Origin: Salinicola halimionae
Lineage (GTDB): Bacteria > Pseudomonadota > Gammaproteobacteria > Pseudomonadales > Halomonadaceae
Assembly (NCBI RefSeq): GCF_003206065.1
Contig: NZ_PZJQ01000005.1
Location: 145,557-209,556 of the forward strand
Direction: 5' to 3'
DNA length: 64,000 bases
In this document: positions 45,073 to 54,080 of the stretch, in pieces
Position numbering within the stretch: the first letter of the stretch is position 1
Layout: every line of letters starts with the position of its first letter
The notes under the pieces: model-generated
Database searches by the model: none
The model's input: only the letters and a program-made list of their open reading frames with translations
Told to the model about the DNA's origin: nothing
Made by a program: the position numbers and the translations under genes

Positions 45073-46317
45073 CACGGTCAACGGGCCCAGCGGCATCACG
45101 GCAATCGTCATCTCGTCACCATAGCGTGATTTCAAGGCCTGCAGCGCCTCGGCGATGTCGTGCACCGGCTCCATCAGTGCGGCGCGAGCCTGGGTGTCGC
45201 TTAGCGTCGAGTAGAGCATGACATCGGCCCAGCTCTGAATGACCGCCTGCTTCTGGACCTGCCATTGGTCTAGCATGGCGAATTCGGGATCTTCGATCAT
45301 CTCTAGCAGCGCCTGGGGCGAGTCCGCCATGGCCAGGATCTCGGCGAATTTGCCGTGGTCGGGAATGCCGTCCGAGCATTCGCAGGCCATCAGAATCGTG
45401 CCGCCACGCTTGACGATCTTGTGCGCCGCGCTCATTCCCTTGACCGCCTGGTAGAGATTCTGATCGAGCGGATAGCCGGAATTGCCGGTGATCACGACAT
45501 CAAAACGCTGGCTGGCCTGCACCATCGCGTGTTCCAGTTCGTGCTCGCAGCCCTGCCTGTGTGCCTCGGTCAGATCGCCGGCAAATACCCGGGTAATCGC
45601 CTTGTCGCGATTGAGGGTGACGTTGAGCATGAAATGCGGCGGGCACAGGGCGTTGATCTCGCGGGTCATCGTCTGCAGCGGATTGTCGGCCATGTTGCCC
45701 CAGGTCGAACGCGGATCGCCGATCATGCGGGCGTTGTGGAACGTCATGATCGTTTCGAGCCCGGCGATGCCCGGCATCACGCCCTTGGGCCCGCCGGAGA
45801 AACCGGCGAAGAAATGCGGTTCGATGAAACCGGTGACGATGCGGAAGTCGGCCTCGACCCAGCGGCGGTTGAGCCACGAGGGACAGCCGAAGCTGTTGTC
45901 GCCGACGTTGACCAGCTCGTCGTAGTTGTCGCAGTGGTTGTTGATGATCTCGATGTGATCCACCACCCAGTCGCCCAGCATGCCGCGGAGCTCCTCGACC
46001 GTCTGGTCGCGGTGGGTGCCGGTACCGTTGATGATGACGAAGTTTTCATGCGGCACGTGATCGAGCGTTTCGATCAGCAGCGGTACCAGCAGATGATTGG
46101 GCGTCGGGCGGGTGATGTCGCTGATCACGATGGCGACGCGATCGCTGGCCTTGACCATCTCCTTGAGCGGCGGGGTACCGATCGGCGAAGAGAGTGCTTC
46201 GCGAACGCCGACTTCGGGATTCTCCATCCCATGCTGCGTCGTCGGTTCGACGACGAAAGTGTCGTCCGGCAGGTCGAGTGCCAGCTCACCCTTGCCGTAG
46301 AGCAGAGAGATTTTCAT
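45055..46317 (-). CDS. larA: LarA-family nickel-dependent 2-hydroxyacid racemase/epimerase
   Basis: A 420-residue LarA-superfamily enzyme. The residues that bind the pincer cofactor and nickel in Lactobacillus LarA (His108, His174, Lys184, His200) are present at 102, 168, 178 and 194: GTGTHRD, IEPHFFAGFSGGPKGVMPG and MTFHN. Asp67/Arg70 (SDITRPTP) and Gln290/Lys293 (NLYQAVK) match further active-site residues. It is therefore probably active and inverts C2 of a 2-hydroxyacid by hydride transfer. Superfamily members act on lactate, malate, other hydroxyacids and D-gluconate. Here it sits between a sugar-acid permease and a tetronate kinase-dehydrogenase, so threonate/erythronate epimerisation is the preferred guess. 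GGAG lies seven bases before the ATG. Confidence 0.92.
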   Translation of the reverse strand: MKISLLYGKGELALDLPDDTFVVEPTTQHGMENPEVGVREALSSPIGTPPLKEMVKASDRVAIVISDITRPTPNHLLVPLLIETLDHVPHENFVIINGTGTHRDQTVEELRGMLGDWVVDHIEIINNHCDNYDELVNVGDNSFGCPSWLNRRWVEADFRIVTGFIEPHFFAGFSGGPKGVMPGIAGLETIMTFHNARMIGDPRSTWGNMADNPLQTMTREINALCPPHFMLNVTLNRDKAITRVFAGDLTEAHRQGCEHELEHAMVQASQRFDVVITGNSGYPLDQNLYQAVKGMSAAHKIVKRGGTILMACECSDGIPDHGKFAEILAMADSPQALLEMIEDPEFAMLDQWQVQKQAVIQSWADVMLYSTLSDTQARAALMEPVHDIAEALQALKSRYGDEMTIAVMPLGPLTVPYVDD

Positions 46318-46399
46318 GAAGGCTCCAGGATGGCGGCGCTTGCGCGCCGCCGGATGATGTCATTCCTCTCAGCATGCCACGATACGGCAGCGGCGTCGC

Positions 46400-47524
46400 T
46401 CAACCGTCGCGGGCGACGCCGAGGTCGTCATCGACCCGAGACTGTGGCTCGTCTTCCAGCGTGCCTTCGATGCCCCGTCTTTTCTGCCAGCGATCGACCA
46501 GCATCACGGCAATCGGCCCCAGAATGGCGGTGGTCAGCGTGGCGATCGATATCTGTGACGTCGCGATATTGACCAGGTCATGATAACTCTGCGCTTCGGC
46601 CGCACTCATCATGCCCGAGTTGGCGGCAACGGCAGCTGCGGCGGCAATGGCCGCGGGTGTGCCGGCGGCGTTGCCTGCCGTGGTGGCTTCGGAAATCGGG
46701 GCGATCACGCTGGGTTCGCGGAACAGCCTGAACACCAGGATACCGACGCCACCGGTAAGTACGGTGGTCATGATGCCCAGCAGCAGACCGGCACCCACGA
46801 CCTCGGGATTGAAGAACGCCGCCAGATTCATGTTCGCGCCCAGCGCAAAGGCAAAGAAGGGCACCGGAAGGATCTCGCCGGGCTTGAGGAAGGCGCGAAT
46901 ATCGCGGTCGATATTGCCCAGCAGCATGCCCAGCGCGATCGGCAACAGCACCGCAATGAAAGCGATCACCGGGAACTGGGAACCCAGCAGGCCCAGCGAC
47001 ATGAGGGTGAAGAACGGACCATCGTTGAGCGACAGGATCGCCACGGCGCCGGTATCGGAGCGGTTGCCGTACTGGCTGGTGAGTGCCGCGTACATGCCGC
47101 CGTTGCCGTTGGTCATGGCGGCGATGATCGCGACCGTCGAGAGGCCCAGCAGACCATCGATCGGGTCGAACATCAGCCCTAGCCCTACGCCCACCGCCAG
47201 ACCGGTCAGGTATTTGGCGGTGACCAAAAGCGCGCCTTTCTTGAGCGCCTTGCCGCCCACGCGCAGATTCATCTGGCTACCGGAGCAGAACAGGAACAGG
47301 GCAATCAGAACCAGCGCGCCATCCTTGAACAGCTCCTGGGAAAAACCGCCGATACGCAGAAATTCGTATTGGCCGCTGTCGGTCTGACCGGCGCCCAGCC
47401 ACTGCAGGATCGCAGTGATCCAGGAAAGATGGAGCTGGTCGATGGTGTTGAGCGCGGCACCGAAAATGAGGGGAACGACCATCAGGCCCCCGGGAACCTT
47501 CTGGACCGTGGCAAGCAGTTTCAT
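46400..47524 (-). CDS. KdgT-like sugar-acid permease
   Basis: A 374-residue carrier with about ten membrane helices. VPGGLMVVPLIFGAALNT, AIIAAMTNGNGGMYAALTSQYG, AVAILSLNDGPFFTLMSLG and PFFAFALGANMNL are typical of the KdgT (2-keto-3-deoxygluconate:H+ symporter) family. A long Ala-rich loop around residues 285-310 is unusual. It is the first gene of the unit leading to larA, larE, larB and larC, with GGGAGT before the ATG and two TGATCG-type palindromes upstream. It probably imports the hydroxyacid that LarA acts on; in related clusters KdgT-type carriers accompany tetronate kinases. Confidence 0.88.
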   Translation of the reverse strand: MKLLATVQKVPGGLMVVPLIFGAALNTIDQLHLSWITAILQWLGAGQTDSGQYEFLRIGGFSQELFKDGALVLIALFLFCSGSQMNLRVGGKALKKGALLVTAKYLTGLAVGVGLGLMFDPIDGLLGLSTVAIIAAMTNGNGGMYAALTSQYGNRSDTGAVAILSLNDGPFFTLMSLGLLGSQFPVIAFIAVLLPIALGMLLGNIDRDIRAFLKPGEILPVPFFAFALGANMNLAAFFNPEVVGAGLLLGIMTTVLTGGVGILVFRLFREPSVIAPISEATTAGNAAGTPAAIAAAAAVAANSGMMSAAEAQSYHDLVNIATSQISIATLTTAILGPIAVMLVDRWQKRRGIEGTLEDEPQSRVDDDLGVARDG

Positions 47525-47567
47525 GGAGTGGACTCCCGTAGGCCATGAGTGACGATTGAATCATCAT

Positions 47568-47603
47568 TGATCGAAACGATTGATAATTTGATCGAAACGA
47601 TCA
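47568..47603. promoter_or_regulatory. Two palindromic operator candidates before the KdgT-like gene
   Basis: TGATCGAAACGATTG (47568-47582) and the perfect-armed TGATCGAAACGATCA (47589-47603) have centres 21 bases apart, two helical turns. They share the arms TGATCG-N3-CGATCA with the site at 41741-41755. The surroundings are AT-rich. This suggests cooperative binding of one repressor controlling both units. Confidence 0.7.
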
Positions 47604-47754
47604 TTTTTAACAATTCCACTAAAGGCGTAGATGAAAAAGTGAAAAGGGATAGATCAAAGAATTCGTCTGCCCTCACTGCCACGTTGGGAGCCGACTATCA
47701 GCGCGACGATCCCGAGGCGTTCCCTCGGTCGCGCGACCTGAGTAACATGCCGTC

Positions 47755-49611
47755 ATGCTCAAATCCCCCTCGGACAGCACCGTTCCCAAGCTCCGTCCTT
47801 ACCAGATTCAGGCCGTCGATAACGTCATCGCGCATTTTCGGGGTGGCGACGACCCGGCCGTGGTCGTGTTGCCGACGGGAAGCGGCAAGTCGCTGGTGAT
47901 CGCGGAGCTCGCTCGGCGGGCCCGTGGTCGGGTACTGGTGCTGGCCCACGTGCGCGAGCTGGTGGAGCAGAATCACGCCAAGTATCTCGCCTATGGGCTC
48001 GAGGCGGACATTTTCAGCGCCGGGCTCAAGCGCAAGGAGAGTACACGGCAGGTGGTATTCGGTTCGGTGCAGTCGGTGGTCAACGGGCTCGATGCGTTCG
48101 CCGACGGCCACTTCACGCTTCTGGTGATCGACGAGTGCCACCGCGTCTCGATTTCGGCCGAAACGGTTTCGAAAAGGACGATGTCGAAAGACGCGGCTTC
48201 GGAAGCGAAGGCGAACGCAGCGAAGGGCCGGGCGCGCTCGGCGTCCACCTACGAGAAGGTGATCGCGCGGTTGCGGGCGGCACGGCCCAATCTCAAGGTG
48301 CTTGGCCTGACCGCCACGCCCTACCGGTTGGGCGAAGGCTTCCTCTACCACCGCCATTATCACGGCATGGTCAAAGGCCCCGAGGATGCCTTCTTCCGCG
48401 ACTGCGTGTTCGAGCAGCCGCTGCGGGTCATGGTGCGCCAGGGCTATCTCGCCGAGCCAAAGCGCGTCGATGGGGCCATGGCTTTCTACGATTTTTCGCG
48501 GCTGACGCCCCAGCGCAACGGCCAGTTTGCCGAGCGTGATCTCAACGGCGTGGTTCAGGGCAACCGCGCCACGCCGCAGATCATCCACGACGTGATACAG
48601 CGTGCCCGCGATCGCCAGGGCGTGATGATTTTCGCGGCCACCGTGGCGCACGCCGAGGAAGTGCTGGGACTCTTGCCATCAGCCGGATGTGCGCTGATCA
48701 CCGGGGCGACGCCGGGGCCGGAACGCGAACGATTGATCGCTGCGTTCAAGGCCCGCGAGCTCAAGTATCTGGTCAACGTTGCCGTACTCACCACTGGCTT
48801 CGATGCGCCGCACGTGGACGTGATCGCCATTCTGCGCCCGACCGAATCCGTGGGACTCTATCAGCAGATCGTCGGCCGCGGCCTGCGGCTCTCGCCGGGC
48901 AAGCGCGACTGTCTGATTCTCGACTACGCAGGCAACCCCTGGGAGCTCTATGCGCCGGAAATCGCTCAGGCGCGCCCGGATGGCGATAGCGAGCCGGTGC
49001 AGGTCGAATGCCCAGAATGCGGCTTCGCCAATACTTTCTGGGGCAAGCGCGACGGCGACGTCGTGATCGAACATCACGGCCGACGCTGCCAAGGGCTGGA
49101 GGGGGGAAGCCAATGCACCTTCCGCTTTCGCTTCAAGGTCTGCGAGCAGTGCGGTGGCGAGAACGACATTGCCGCGCGTGCCTGTGGCCACTGCGGTGAG
49201 CGGTTGGTCGATCCGGACGACAAGCTGCGTGATGCGCTAAAGCTCAGACATGCCAAGGTGCTCAGGGTCAGTGGCATGCAGCTCGAGGCGACCACCAACG
49301 GGCGCGGCGTGCCGCGGCTTAAGGTGATCTATCACGACGAGGATGGCGAAACGCTGGACGAGTGGTTCGGGCTGGAGACGCCGGCTCAGCAGCATGTCTT
49401 CGAACGGATCTTCCTGCGCCACCATCTGCGCGCACCGTCGAGCGGCTGGCGGCCGCGTTCCGCGCAGGAAGCCGTCGAGGACGTCTCTCGCCTGCGGGCA
49501 CCGGATTTCGTCATCGGCCGCAAGAGCGGTCGTCATTGGCGGGTCGACGAGAAACTGTTCGACTATGTCGGGCGCTACCGCAAGGCGGATGGCGCCGGCA
49601 TCGACGATTAA
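47755..49611 (+). CDS. radD: DNA repair helicase-like ATPase RadD (YejH)
   Basis: A 618-residue superfamily 2 protein. Walker A is PTGSGKS (residues 40-46), DECH box at 126-129, motif [17 protein letters not shown], then a helicase C domain ending in [24 protein letters not shown]-terminal zinc-like motifs [16 protein letters not shown] and [20 protein letters not shown] match E. coli RadD closely. RadD assists RecA-dependent recombination and repair. An insertion of about 35 residues rich in Ser/Lys/Ala (131-165) follows the DECH box and is absent from E. coli RadD (586 residues). It is divergent from the KdgT-like gene; no strong ribosome site is visible. Confidence 0.94.
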   Translation: MLKSPSDSTVPKLRPYQIQAVDNVIAHFRGGDDPAVVVLPTGSGKSLVIAELARRARGRVLVLAHVRELVEQNHAKYLAYGLEADIFSAGLKRKESTRQVVFGSVQSVVNGLDAFADGHFTLLVIDECHRVSISAETVSKRTMSKDAASEAKANAAKGRARSASTYEKVIARLRAARPNLKVLGLTATPYRLGEGFLYHRHYHGMVKGPEDAFFRDCVFEQPLRVMVRQGYLAEPKRVDGAMAFYDFSRLTPQRNGQFAERDLNGVVQGNRATPQIIHDVIQRARDRQGVMIFAATVAHAEEVLGLLPSAGCALITGATPGPERERLIAAFKARELKYLVNVAVLTTGFDAPHVDVIAILRPTESVGLYQQIVGRGLRLSPGKRDCLILDYAGNPWELYAPEIAQARPDGDSEPVQVECPECGFANTFWGKRDGDVVIEHHGRRCQGLEGGSQCTFRFRFKVCEQCGGENDIAARACGHCGERLVDPDDKLRDALKLRHAKVLRVSGMQLEATTNGRGVPRLKVIYHDEDGETLDEWFGLETPAQQHVFERIFLRHHLRAPSSGWRPRSAQEAVEDVSRLRAPDFVIGRKSGRHWRVDEKLFDYVGRYRKADGAGIDD

Positions 49612-49614
49612 AAG

Positions 49615-49664
49615 TTTACTTGCTAAGTAAATTCTTGGGATAAACCGCGACGATTGGCTAATAT
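49615..49664 (+). promoter_or_regulatory. Promoter region of the pqq operon with inverted repeat
   Basis: TTTACTT-GCT-AAGTAAA (49615-49631) is a perfect seven-base inverted repeat just after the radD stop. Four bases later TTGGGA (49635-49640), an 18-base spacer and TAATAT (49659-49664) form a moderate promoter about 50 bases before pqqA. The repeat could be an operator. Confidence 0.45.
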
Positions 49665-49714
49665 GGAGAAGCGCTCATCCGAGCGTGATCGACAATCGAC
49701 CTCAGGAGCTCCCC

Positions 49715-49792
49715 ATGAGCTGGACGACCCCGGAAGTGAAGGAAATCTGCGTCGGCATGGAAATCAACGACTACATGCCCGCTGAATTTTGA
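49715..49792 (+). CDS. pqqA: PQQ precursor peptide PqqA
   Basis: A 25-residue peptide starting MSWTTPEVKEICVGMEINDY, with Glu16 and Tyr20 spaced by three residues, exactly the pair that PqqE cross-links and that becomes the PQQ skeleton. A CAGGAG ribosome site lies about nine bases before the ATG. Its TGA overlaps the TTG start of pqqB. The peptide is too short to be found by usual length cut-offs but is unmistakable from the motif and the adjacent pqqBCDE genes. Confidence 0.96.
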   Translation: MSWTTPEVKEICVGMEINDYMPAEF

Positions 49793-50724
49793 GCCATCAG
49801 CAAGACACGCGCGGCGGTGCTGCTCTGCAGCTGCGCGTTCTCGGGGCGGCCGCCGGTGGCGGCTCGCCTCAGTGGAACTGTCGCTGCGACGTGTGCCGTC
49901 TGGTCTGGGAAGGCGATCCGCGCGTGACGCCGCGAACCCAATCCTCGATTGCCGTCAGCGTTGACGGTCAGAACTGGGCGCTGATCAACTGCGCGCCCGA
50001 TATTCTCAAACAGATTCAACAGACGCCGGCATTGCATCCGCGCGAGGGCCGACGGCATACGCCGATCGCCAGCGTGCTGCTGACCAATGCCGATGTCGAT
50101 CATGTCGGCGGGCTGCTCAATCTCCGCGAAAGCTCGCCGTTTCGGCTGCTGGCGACGCCGATGATCCAGGATGTGCTGCGTGGCAGCCCGATCTTCGATG
50201 TGCTGAACCCCGATTACGTCAGCCGCGAATCGATCGCCCTAGATCAACCCTTTACGCTGCTCGACGGCCTGCAGGCTCGGCTGTTCGCGGTGCCGGGTAA
50301 GACCGCACTCTTTCTGGAGGGCGACCAGGTCGAGATCGGTGTCGAAGGCGAGAGCACGGTTGGCGTCGAGCTGATCAGCGGCGACAGGCGCGCCTACTAT
50401 ATTCCCGGCTGCGCCGCGATGACGCCGACACTCGCTGCGCGTCTCGAAGGCGCCGATCTGCTGCTGTTCGACGGCACCCTGTGGCGCGACGATGAAATGG
50501 TGCGGGCGGGCGTTGGCCATAAGACGGGGAACCGGATGGGCCATATGTCGATGTCCGGAGAAGACGGCAGTATCGCCGCGCTGGCGGAACTCTCGCTGGG
50601 CAAGCGCGTCTTCGTTCACATCAACAACACCAATCCGGTGTTGATTGCGGATTCCTCCGAGCGCCAGGCGGCCGAGCGCGCCGGCTGGGAGATCGCCCAT
50701 GACGGTATGGAGCTGAGCTGTTGA
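49789..50724 (+). CDS. pqqB: PQQ biosynthesis protein PqqB
   Basis: A 311-residue metallo-beta-lactamase-fold protein: LRVLGAAAGGGSPQWNCRCDVC, TPRTQSSIAVS, LLTNADVDHVGGLLNLRE and RMGHMSMSGEDGSI are diagnostic of PqqB, thought to hydroxylate the Glu-Tyr intermediate. The start is TTG 49789, which overlaps the pqqA stop (TTTTGA); no ATG lies near the conserved N terminus. It runs into pqqC with another overlapping stop/start. The proposed hydroxylase role comes from work on other PqqB proteins. Confidence 0.95.
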   Translation: MSHQQDTRGGAALQLRVLGAAAGGGSPQWNCRCDVCRLVWEGDPRVTPRTQSSIAVSVDGQNWALINCAPDILKQIQQTPALHPREGRRHTPIASVLLTNADVDHVGGLLNLRESSPFRLLATPMIQDVLRGSPIFDVLNPDYVSRESIALDQPFTLLDGLQARLFAVPGKTALFLEGDQVEIGVEGESTVGVELISGDRRAYYIPGCAAMTPTLAARLEGADLLLFDGTLWRDDEMVRAGVGHKTGNRMGHMSMSGEDGSIAALAELSLGKRVFVHINNTNPVLIADSSERQAAERAGWEIAHDGMELSC

Positions 50725-51551
50725 GCCTGTCTTTCGAGAATCATCCGGATCTTGTCGAGCCGCTGAGCATGGAGGCGCTGGAAGCACGCCTGCGCGAGGT
50801 CGGTGAGACCCGCTATCATCACCGGCATCCCTTCCAGTTGATGCTGCAGAACGGCGAGCTCGACAAGCGCCAGGTTCAGGCCTGGGCGCTCAACCGTTAT
50901 TACTATCAGGCGATGATCCCGATCAAGGACGCCTCGCTGATGGCGAGGCTCGAGGATCCCGCGCTACGCCGAACCTGGCGTTCGCGGTTGGTCGATCATG
51001 ACGGTGAAACGGCAGGCGAGGGCGGCATCGAACGCTGGCTCAAGCTGACCGATGGTCTGGATCTGCCCCGAGAGCTCGTCGTCTCGACCCGCGGCATCCT
51101 GCCGGCAACCCGCTTTGCGGTCGAGGCCTATACCCACTTCGTGCGCGACCGGACGCTGCTCGAAGCGATCGCGTCGTCGCTGACCGAGCTGTTCTCGCCC
51201 ATGGTGATCGGCCAGCGCGTGCGCGGCATGCTCGAGCACTACGATTTCGTCTCCCGCGAGACGCTTGCTTACTTCGAGCCGCGGCTGACCCAGGCGCCGC
51301 GCGACGCCGAGATGGCGCTCGACTACGTCAAGCGCCACGCCTTGCGTGCCGACCAGCAGCAGGCGGTCATCGACGCGCTGCGCTTCAAGTGCAGCGTGCT
51401 GTGGGCGATGCTCGATGCGCTTCAACATGCTTACGTGGGGTCCGGCTCGAATCCAGCGGGTCAGGTGCCGCCGGGCGCCTGGGGCAGCGGCGTCGAAGGG
51501 CAGGAGATCGAGGGTGATGGCCTGAGTGACCAAGGGAGAATTGCCCGATGA
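50721..51551 (+). CDS. pqqC: Pyrroloquinoline-quinone synthase PqqC
   Basis: A 276-residue haem-oxygenase-like oxidase that performs the final ring closure and eight-electron oxidation to PQQ. Signatures are YHHRHPFQLMLQNGELDKRQ, WALNRYYYQAMIPIKDA, LVDHDG and LPATRFAVEAYTHFVRD. The start is TTG 50721 overlapping the pqqB TGA. The last 35 residues (from about VGSGSNPAGQ) are a low-complexity Gly-rich tail beyond the usual family end near 250 residues. The stop overlaps pqqD (ATGA). Confidence 0.95.
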   Translation: MSLSFENHPDLVEPLSMEALEARLREVGETRYHHRHPFQLMLQNGELDKRQVQAWALNRYYYQAMIPIKDASLMARLEDPALRRTWRSRLVDHDGETAGEGGIERWLKLTDGLDLPRELVVSTRGILPATRFAVEAYTHFVRDRTLLEAIASSLTELFSPMVIGQRVRGMLEHYDFVSRETLAYFEPRLTQAPRDAEMALDYVKRHALRADQQQAVIDALRFKCSVLWAMLDALQHAYVGSGSNPAGQVPPGAWGSGVEGQEIEGDGLSDQGRIAR

Positions 51552-51868
51552 ATGCCGATGCCCATATCAACGGCGACGCTGGCGGCGTGCCGGCGCTCCA
51601 CGAGCACGACGTGGTCAAGATTCCGCGCGGCGTACGGCTGCGCGAGGACAAGGCCCGCGGCGGTTGGGTGTTGCTGGCCCCGGAGCGTGTGTTCCAGCTC
51701 GACCCCATCGCTCAGCAGGTGCTCACCCGCGTCGATGGCGAGCGTGACATCGCCGCCATCGTCGACGATCTGGCCGACACTTTCGCGGCGCCCCGCGAGC
51801 GCATACTCGTCGACGTGCGAGCCATGCTCGCCGATCTGATCACCAAGAACGTTCTGGAAGTGGCATGA
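51548..51868 (+). CDS. pqqD: PQQ biosynthesis peptide chaperone PqqD
   Basis: A 106-residue winged-helix RiPP-recognition protein that holds PqqA for Pqq[29 protein letters not shown] and [21 protein letters not shown] match the family. The first 25 residues are an extra Ala/Asp/His-rich extension. ATGA overlaps exist at both ends, with pqqC and pqqE. Confidence 0.94.
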   Translation: MNADAHINGDAGGVPALHEHDVVKIPRGVRLREDKARGGWVLLAPERVFQLDPIAQQVLTRVDGERDIAAIVDDLADTFAAPRERILVDVRAMLADLITKNVLEVA

Positions 51869-52989
51869 ATTCCCCATCGGAAGCGCGACAGTCGCCCTCG
51901 ATGCAGCCACCCCCTATCGGCATGCTGGCGGAATTGACCCACCGCTGCCCGCTGCAGTGCCCGTATTGTTCCAACCCGGTCGAACTGACGCGCAAGCGTG
52001 AGGAGCTCGATACCGAAACTTGGCAGCGGGTCTTTCATGAGGCGGCCGAACTGGGTGTGCTCCAGGTGCATCTTTCCGGTGGCGAGCCGGCACTGCGCCA
52101 GGATCTCGAAGCGCTGGTCGCGAGCTGCGCCGAGCACGGCCTCTACTCCAACCTGATCACCGCCGGCGTCAATATCAGCCGGGCGCGGCTCGAAGCATTG
52201 GCGAATGCCGGGCTCGATCATGTCCAGCTCTCGGTGCAGGGTGCGACCGCGAAGGTCAACGACCATATCGCCAACCTGCCCGGCGCCTTCGACAAGAAGC
52301 TCGCCTTTGCCGCCGAGGTGACCGACGTCGGCCTGCCGCTGACGCTCAACAGCGTGATACATCGTGCCAACCTGCATCAGATCCCCGACCTGGTCGAGCT
52401 GGCGCTGAAACTCGGCGCGCGTCGTCTGGAGATCGCTCACGCACAGTATTACGGCTGGGCGCTTCAGAACCGTGGCGCGCTGATGCCTCCGCGTGAGCAG
52501 GTGATGGAAGCGCTGGACCTGGTCGAGGCTGCCCGCGAACGGCTGAAAGGCAAGCTCGTTATCGACGCCGTCGTGCCGGATTACTACGCGCGCCTGCCCA
52601 AGCCGTGCATGAACGGCTGGGGCCGCCAATCGCTCAACGTCACTCCCGCAGGCAAGGTGTTGCCTTGTCACGCCGCCGAGACCATTCCTGGCCTCGAATT
52701 CTGGAACGTGCGCGAGCATGCGCTGGGCGATATCTGGCAGTCGAGCCCGGCGTTCAACGCCTACCGCGGCACCGACTGGATGCCGGAGACCTGCCAGAGC
52801 TGCGATCGGCGCGAGATCGACTGGGGCGGCTGCCGCTGCCAGGCCTTGATGCTGACCGGCGATGCCGCCCAGATGGATCCGGTCTGCGAGCTCTCGCCCT
52901 ATCACGACGAAATCCAGACGCTGGCGATCATCGATTCGAGCCGAGACGACGACTTCACCTATCGGCGGTTCGTGCGCCAGCCTGCCTGA
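51865..52989 (+). CDS. pqqE: Radical SAM PqqA glutamate-tyrosine ligase PqqE
   Basis: A 374-residue radical SAM/SPASM enzyme. The SAM cluster motif is Cys28-x3-Cys32-x2-Cys35 ([12 protein letters not shown]), and SPASM cysteines follow at [26 protein letters not shown] and [18 protein letters not shown]. It forms the C-C bond between Glu16 and Tyr20 of PqqA, the first step of PQQ synthesis. It is the last gene of a fully overlapping pqqABCDE set; no pqqF/G protease or PQQ-dependent dehydrogenase is in the window. Confidence 0.96.
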   Translation: MNSPSEARQSPSMQPPPIGMLAELTHRCPLQCPYCSNPVELTRKREELDTETWQRVFHEAAELGVLQVHLSGGEPALRQDLEALVASCAEHGLYSNLITAGVNISRARLEALANAGLDHVQLSVQGATAKVNDHIANLPGAFDKKLAFAAEVTDVGLPLTLNSVIHRANLHQIPDLVELALKLGARRLEIAHAQYYGWALQNRGALMPPREQVMEALDLVEAARERLKGKLVIDAVVPDYYARLPKPCMNGWGRQSLNVTPAGKVLPCHAAETIPGLEFWNVREHALGDIWQSSPAFNAYRGTDWMPETCQSCDRREIDWGGCRCQALMLTGDAAQMDPVCELSPYHDEIQTLAIIDSSRDDDFTYRRFVRQPA

Positions 52990-53102
52990 GAACTAGCAAT
53001 GGCGGCGTGACCCCCGCCGTTCGGTCGGCGTCGTGTCGATAGGCCATCGTCGCCTGCCTTGTTAGACTGCTTTCACTATTCAGCAGTGATCCGGGAGGCG
53101 GC

Positions 53103-54080
53103 GTGAGCGTTATCGAATCCGAACGACCCGATGCCGCCGAGGCGTCGCCTTCCGGGCAGCTGCCGCTGGAGTTCGTGGCGCGCGTCAACGGTGAGGGGCT
53201 GACCGAGCTGCCGCAGGATCTCTACATTCCGCCGGAAGCGCTCAAGGTCTTTCTCGAGACCTTCGAAGGGCCGCTCGACCTGCTGCTCTATCTGATCCGG
53301 CGCCAAAATCTGGATATTTTGGCCATCAACGTCGCCGCCATTACCCATCAGTACGTCGAGTACGTGGACCTGATGCAGGCGATGGAGATCGATCTCGCCG
53401 GCGAATATCTGGTGATGGCCGCGATGCTGGCGGAGATCAAGTCGCGCTCGTTACTGCCGCGGCCGCCCAAGGGTGATGACGAGGACGACGAGGAAGATCC
53501 GCGAGCCCAGCTGATTCGCCGGCTGCAGGAGTACGAGCAGCTCAAGCTGTCTGCCGAAGAACTCGATACCCTGCCGCGCATGGGGCGCGACTGGCATCCG
53601 GCGCAGGCGGCGCTGCCCGAACTCGAATCACGCGTGGTTCACCCGGACGTGTCACTGAACGATCTGCTGGGCGCGCTCGGCGGCATGCTCAGGCGGGCCG
53701 ATCTGCGTCAGTCCCATCGCATCAGCCGCGAGGTGCTCTCGACCCGCGAGCGGATGCTCTTGATCATGGCCAAGCTGAACGCAGATCGCTACACGCCGTT
53801 CGAGGCGCTGTTCGAGCTCTCGGAGGGGCGCGCCGGGGTCATCGTGACCTTCATGGCGATTCTCGAATTAGCGCGTGAGTCGATGATCGAAATCGTGCAG
53901 AATGCGCCGCTCTCGCCGATTCATCTGCGCGCCAGACTAGCGCTGGAAGAGGGTGTCTCGGATGACGATCGCGGGTTCGAGAGTGAGGGTGAGTTGGCGT
54001 TCGAGGCCGCCGATTCTGCTGCGGAGGATGATATCGACGGATCCAACATTCCCGATAGTGAAGTCGAGAGCAAGGCATGA
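53103..54080 (+). CDS. scpA: Segregation and condensation protein A
   Basis: A 325-residue kleisin of the SMC-ScpAB chromosome condensation complex. FLETFEGPLDLLLYLIRRQNLDIL and EYLVMAAMLAEIKSRSLLPR are its N-terminal SMC-binding signatures; the C-terminal winged helix includes YTPFEALFELSEGRAGVIVTFMAILELAR. An acidic tail of about 40 residues follows. GTG 53103 has GGGAGG upstream. It overlaps scpB by four bases. Retention of ScpAB rather than MukBEF fits non-enteric gammaproteobacteria. Confidence 0.95.
   Translation: MSVIESERPDAAEASPSGQLPLEFVARVNGEGLTELPQDLYIPPEALKVFLETFEGPLDLLLYLIRRQNLDILAINVAAITHQYVEYVDLMQAMEIDLAGEYLVMAAMLAEIKSRSLLPRPPKGDDEDDEEDPRAQLIRRLQEYEQLKLSAEELDTLPRMGRDWHPAQAALPELESRVVHPDVSLNDLLGALGGMLRRADLRQSHRISREVLSTRERMLLIMAKLNADRYTPFEALFELSEGRAGVIVTFMAILELARESMIEIVQNAPLSPIHLRARLALEEGVSDDDRGFESEGELAFEAADSAAEDDIDGSNIPDSEVESKA

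Noticed and set aside
37452..47524. Interpreting the lar region as a simple lactate racemase system
   Set aside because: No lactate permease or lactate dehydrogenase is present; the neighbours are a sugar-acid permease and a tetronate kinase-PdxA2.
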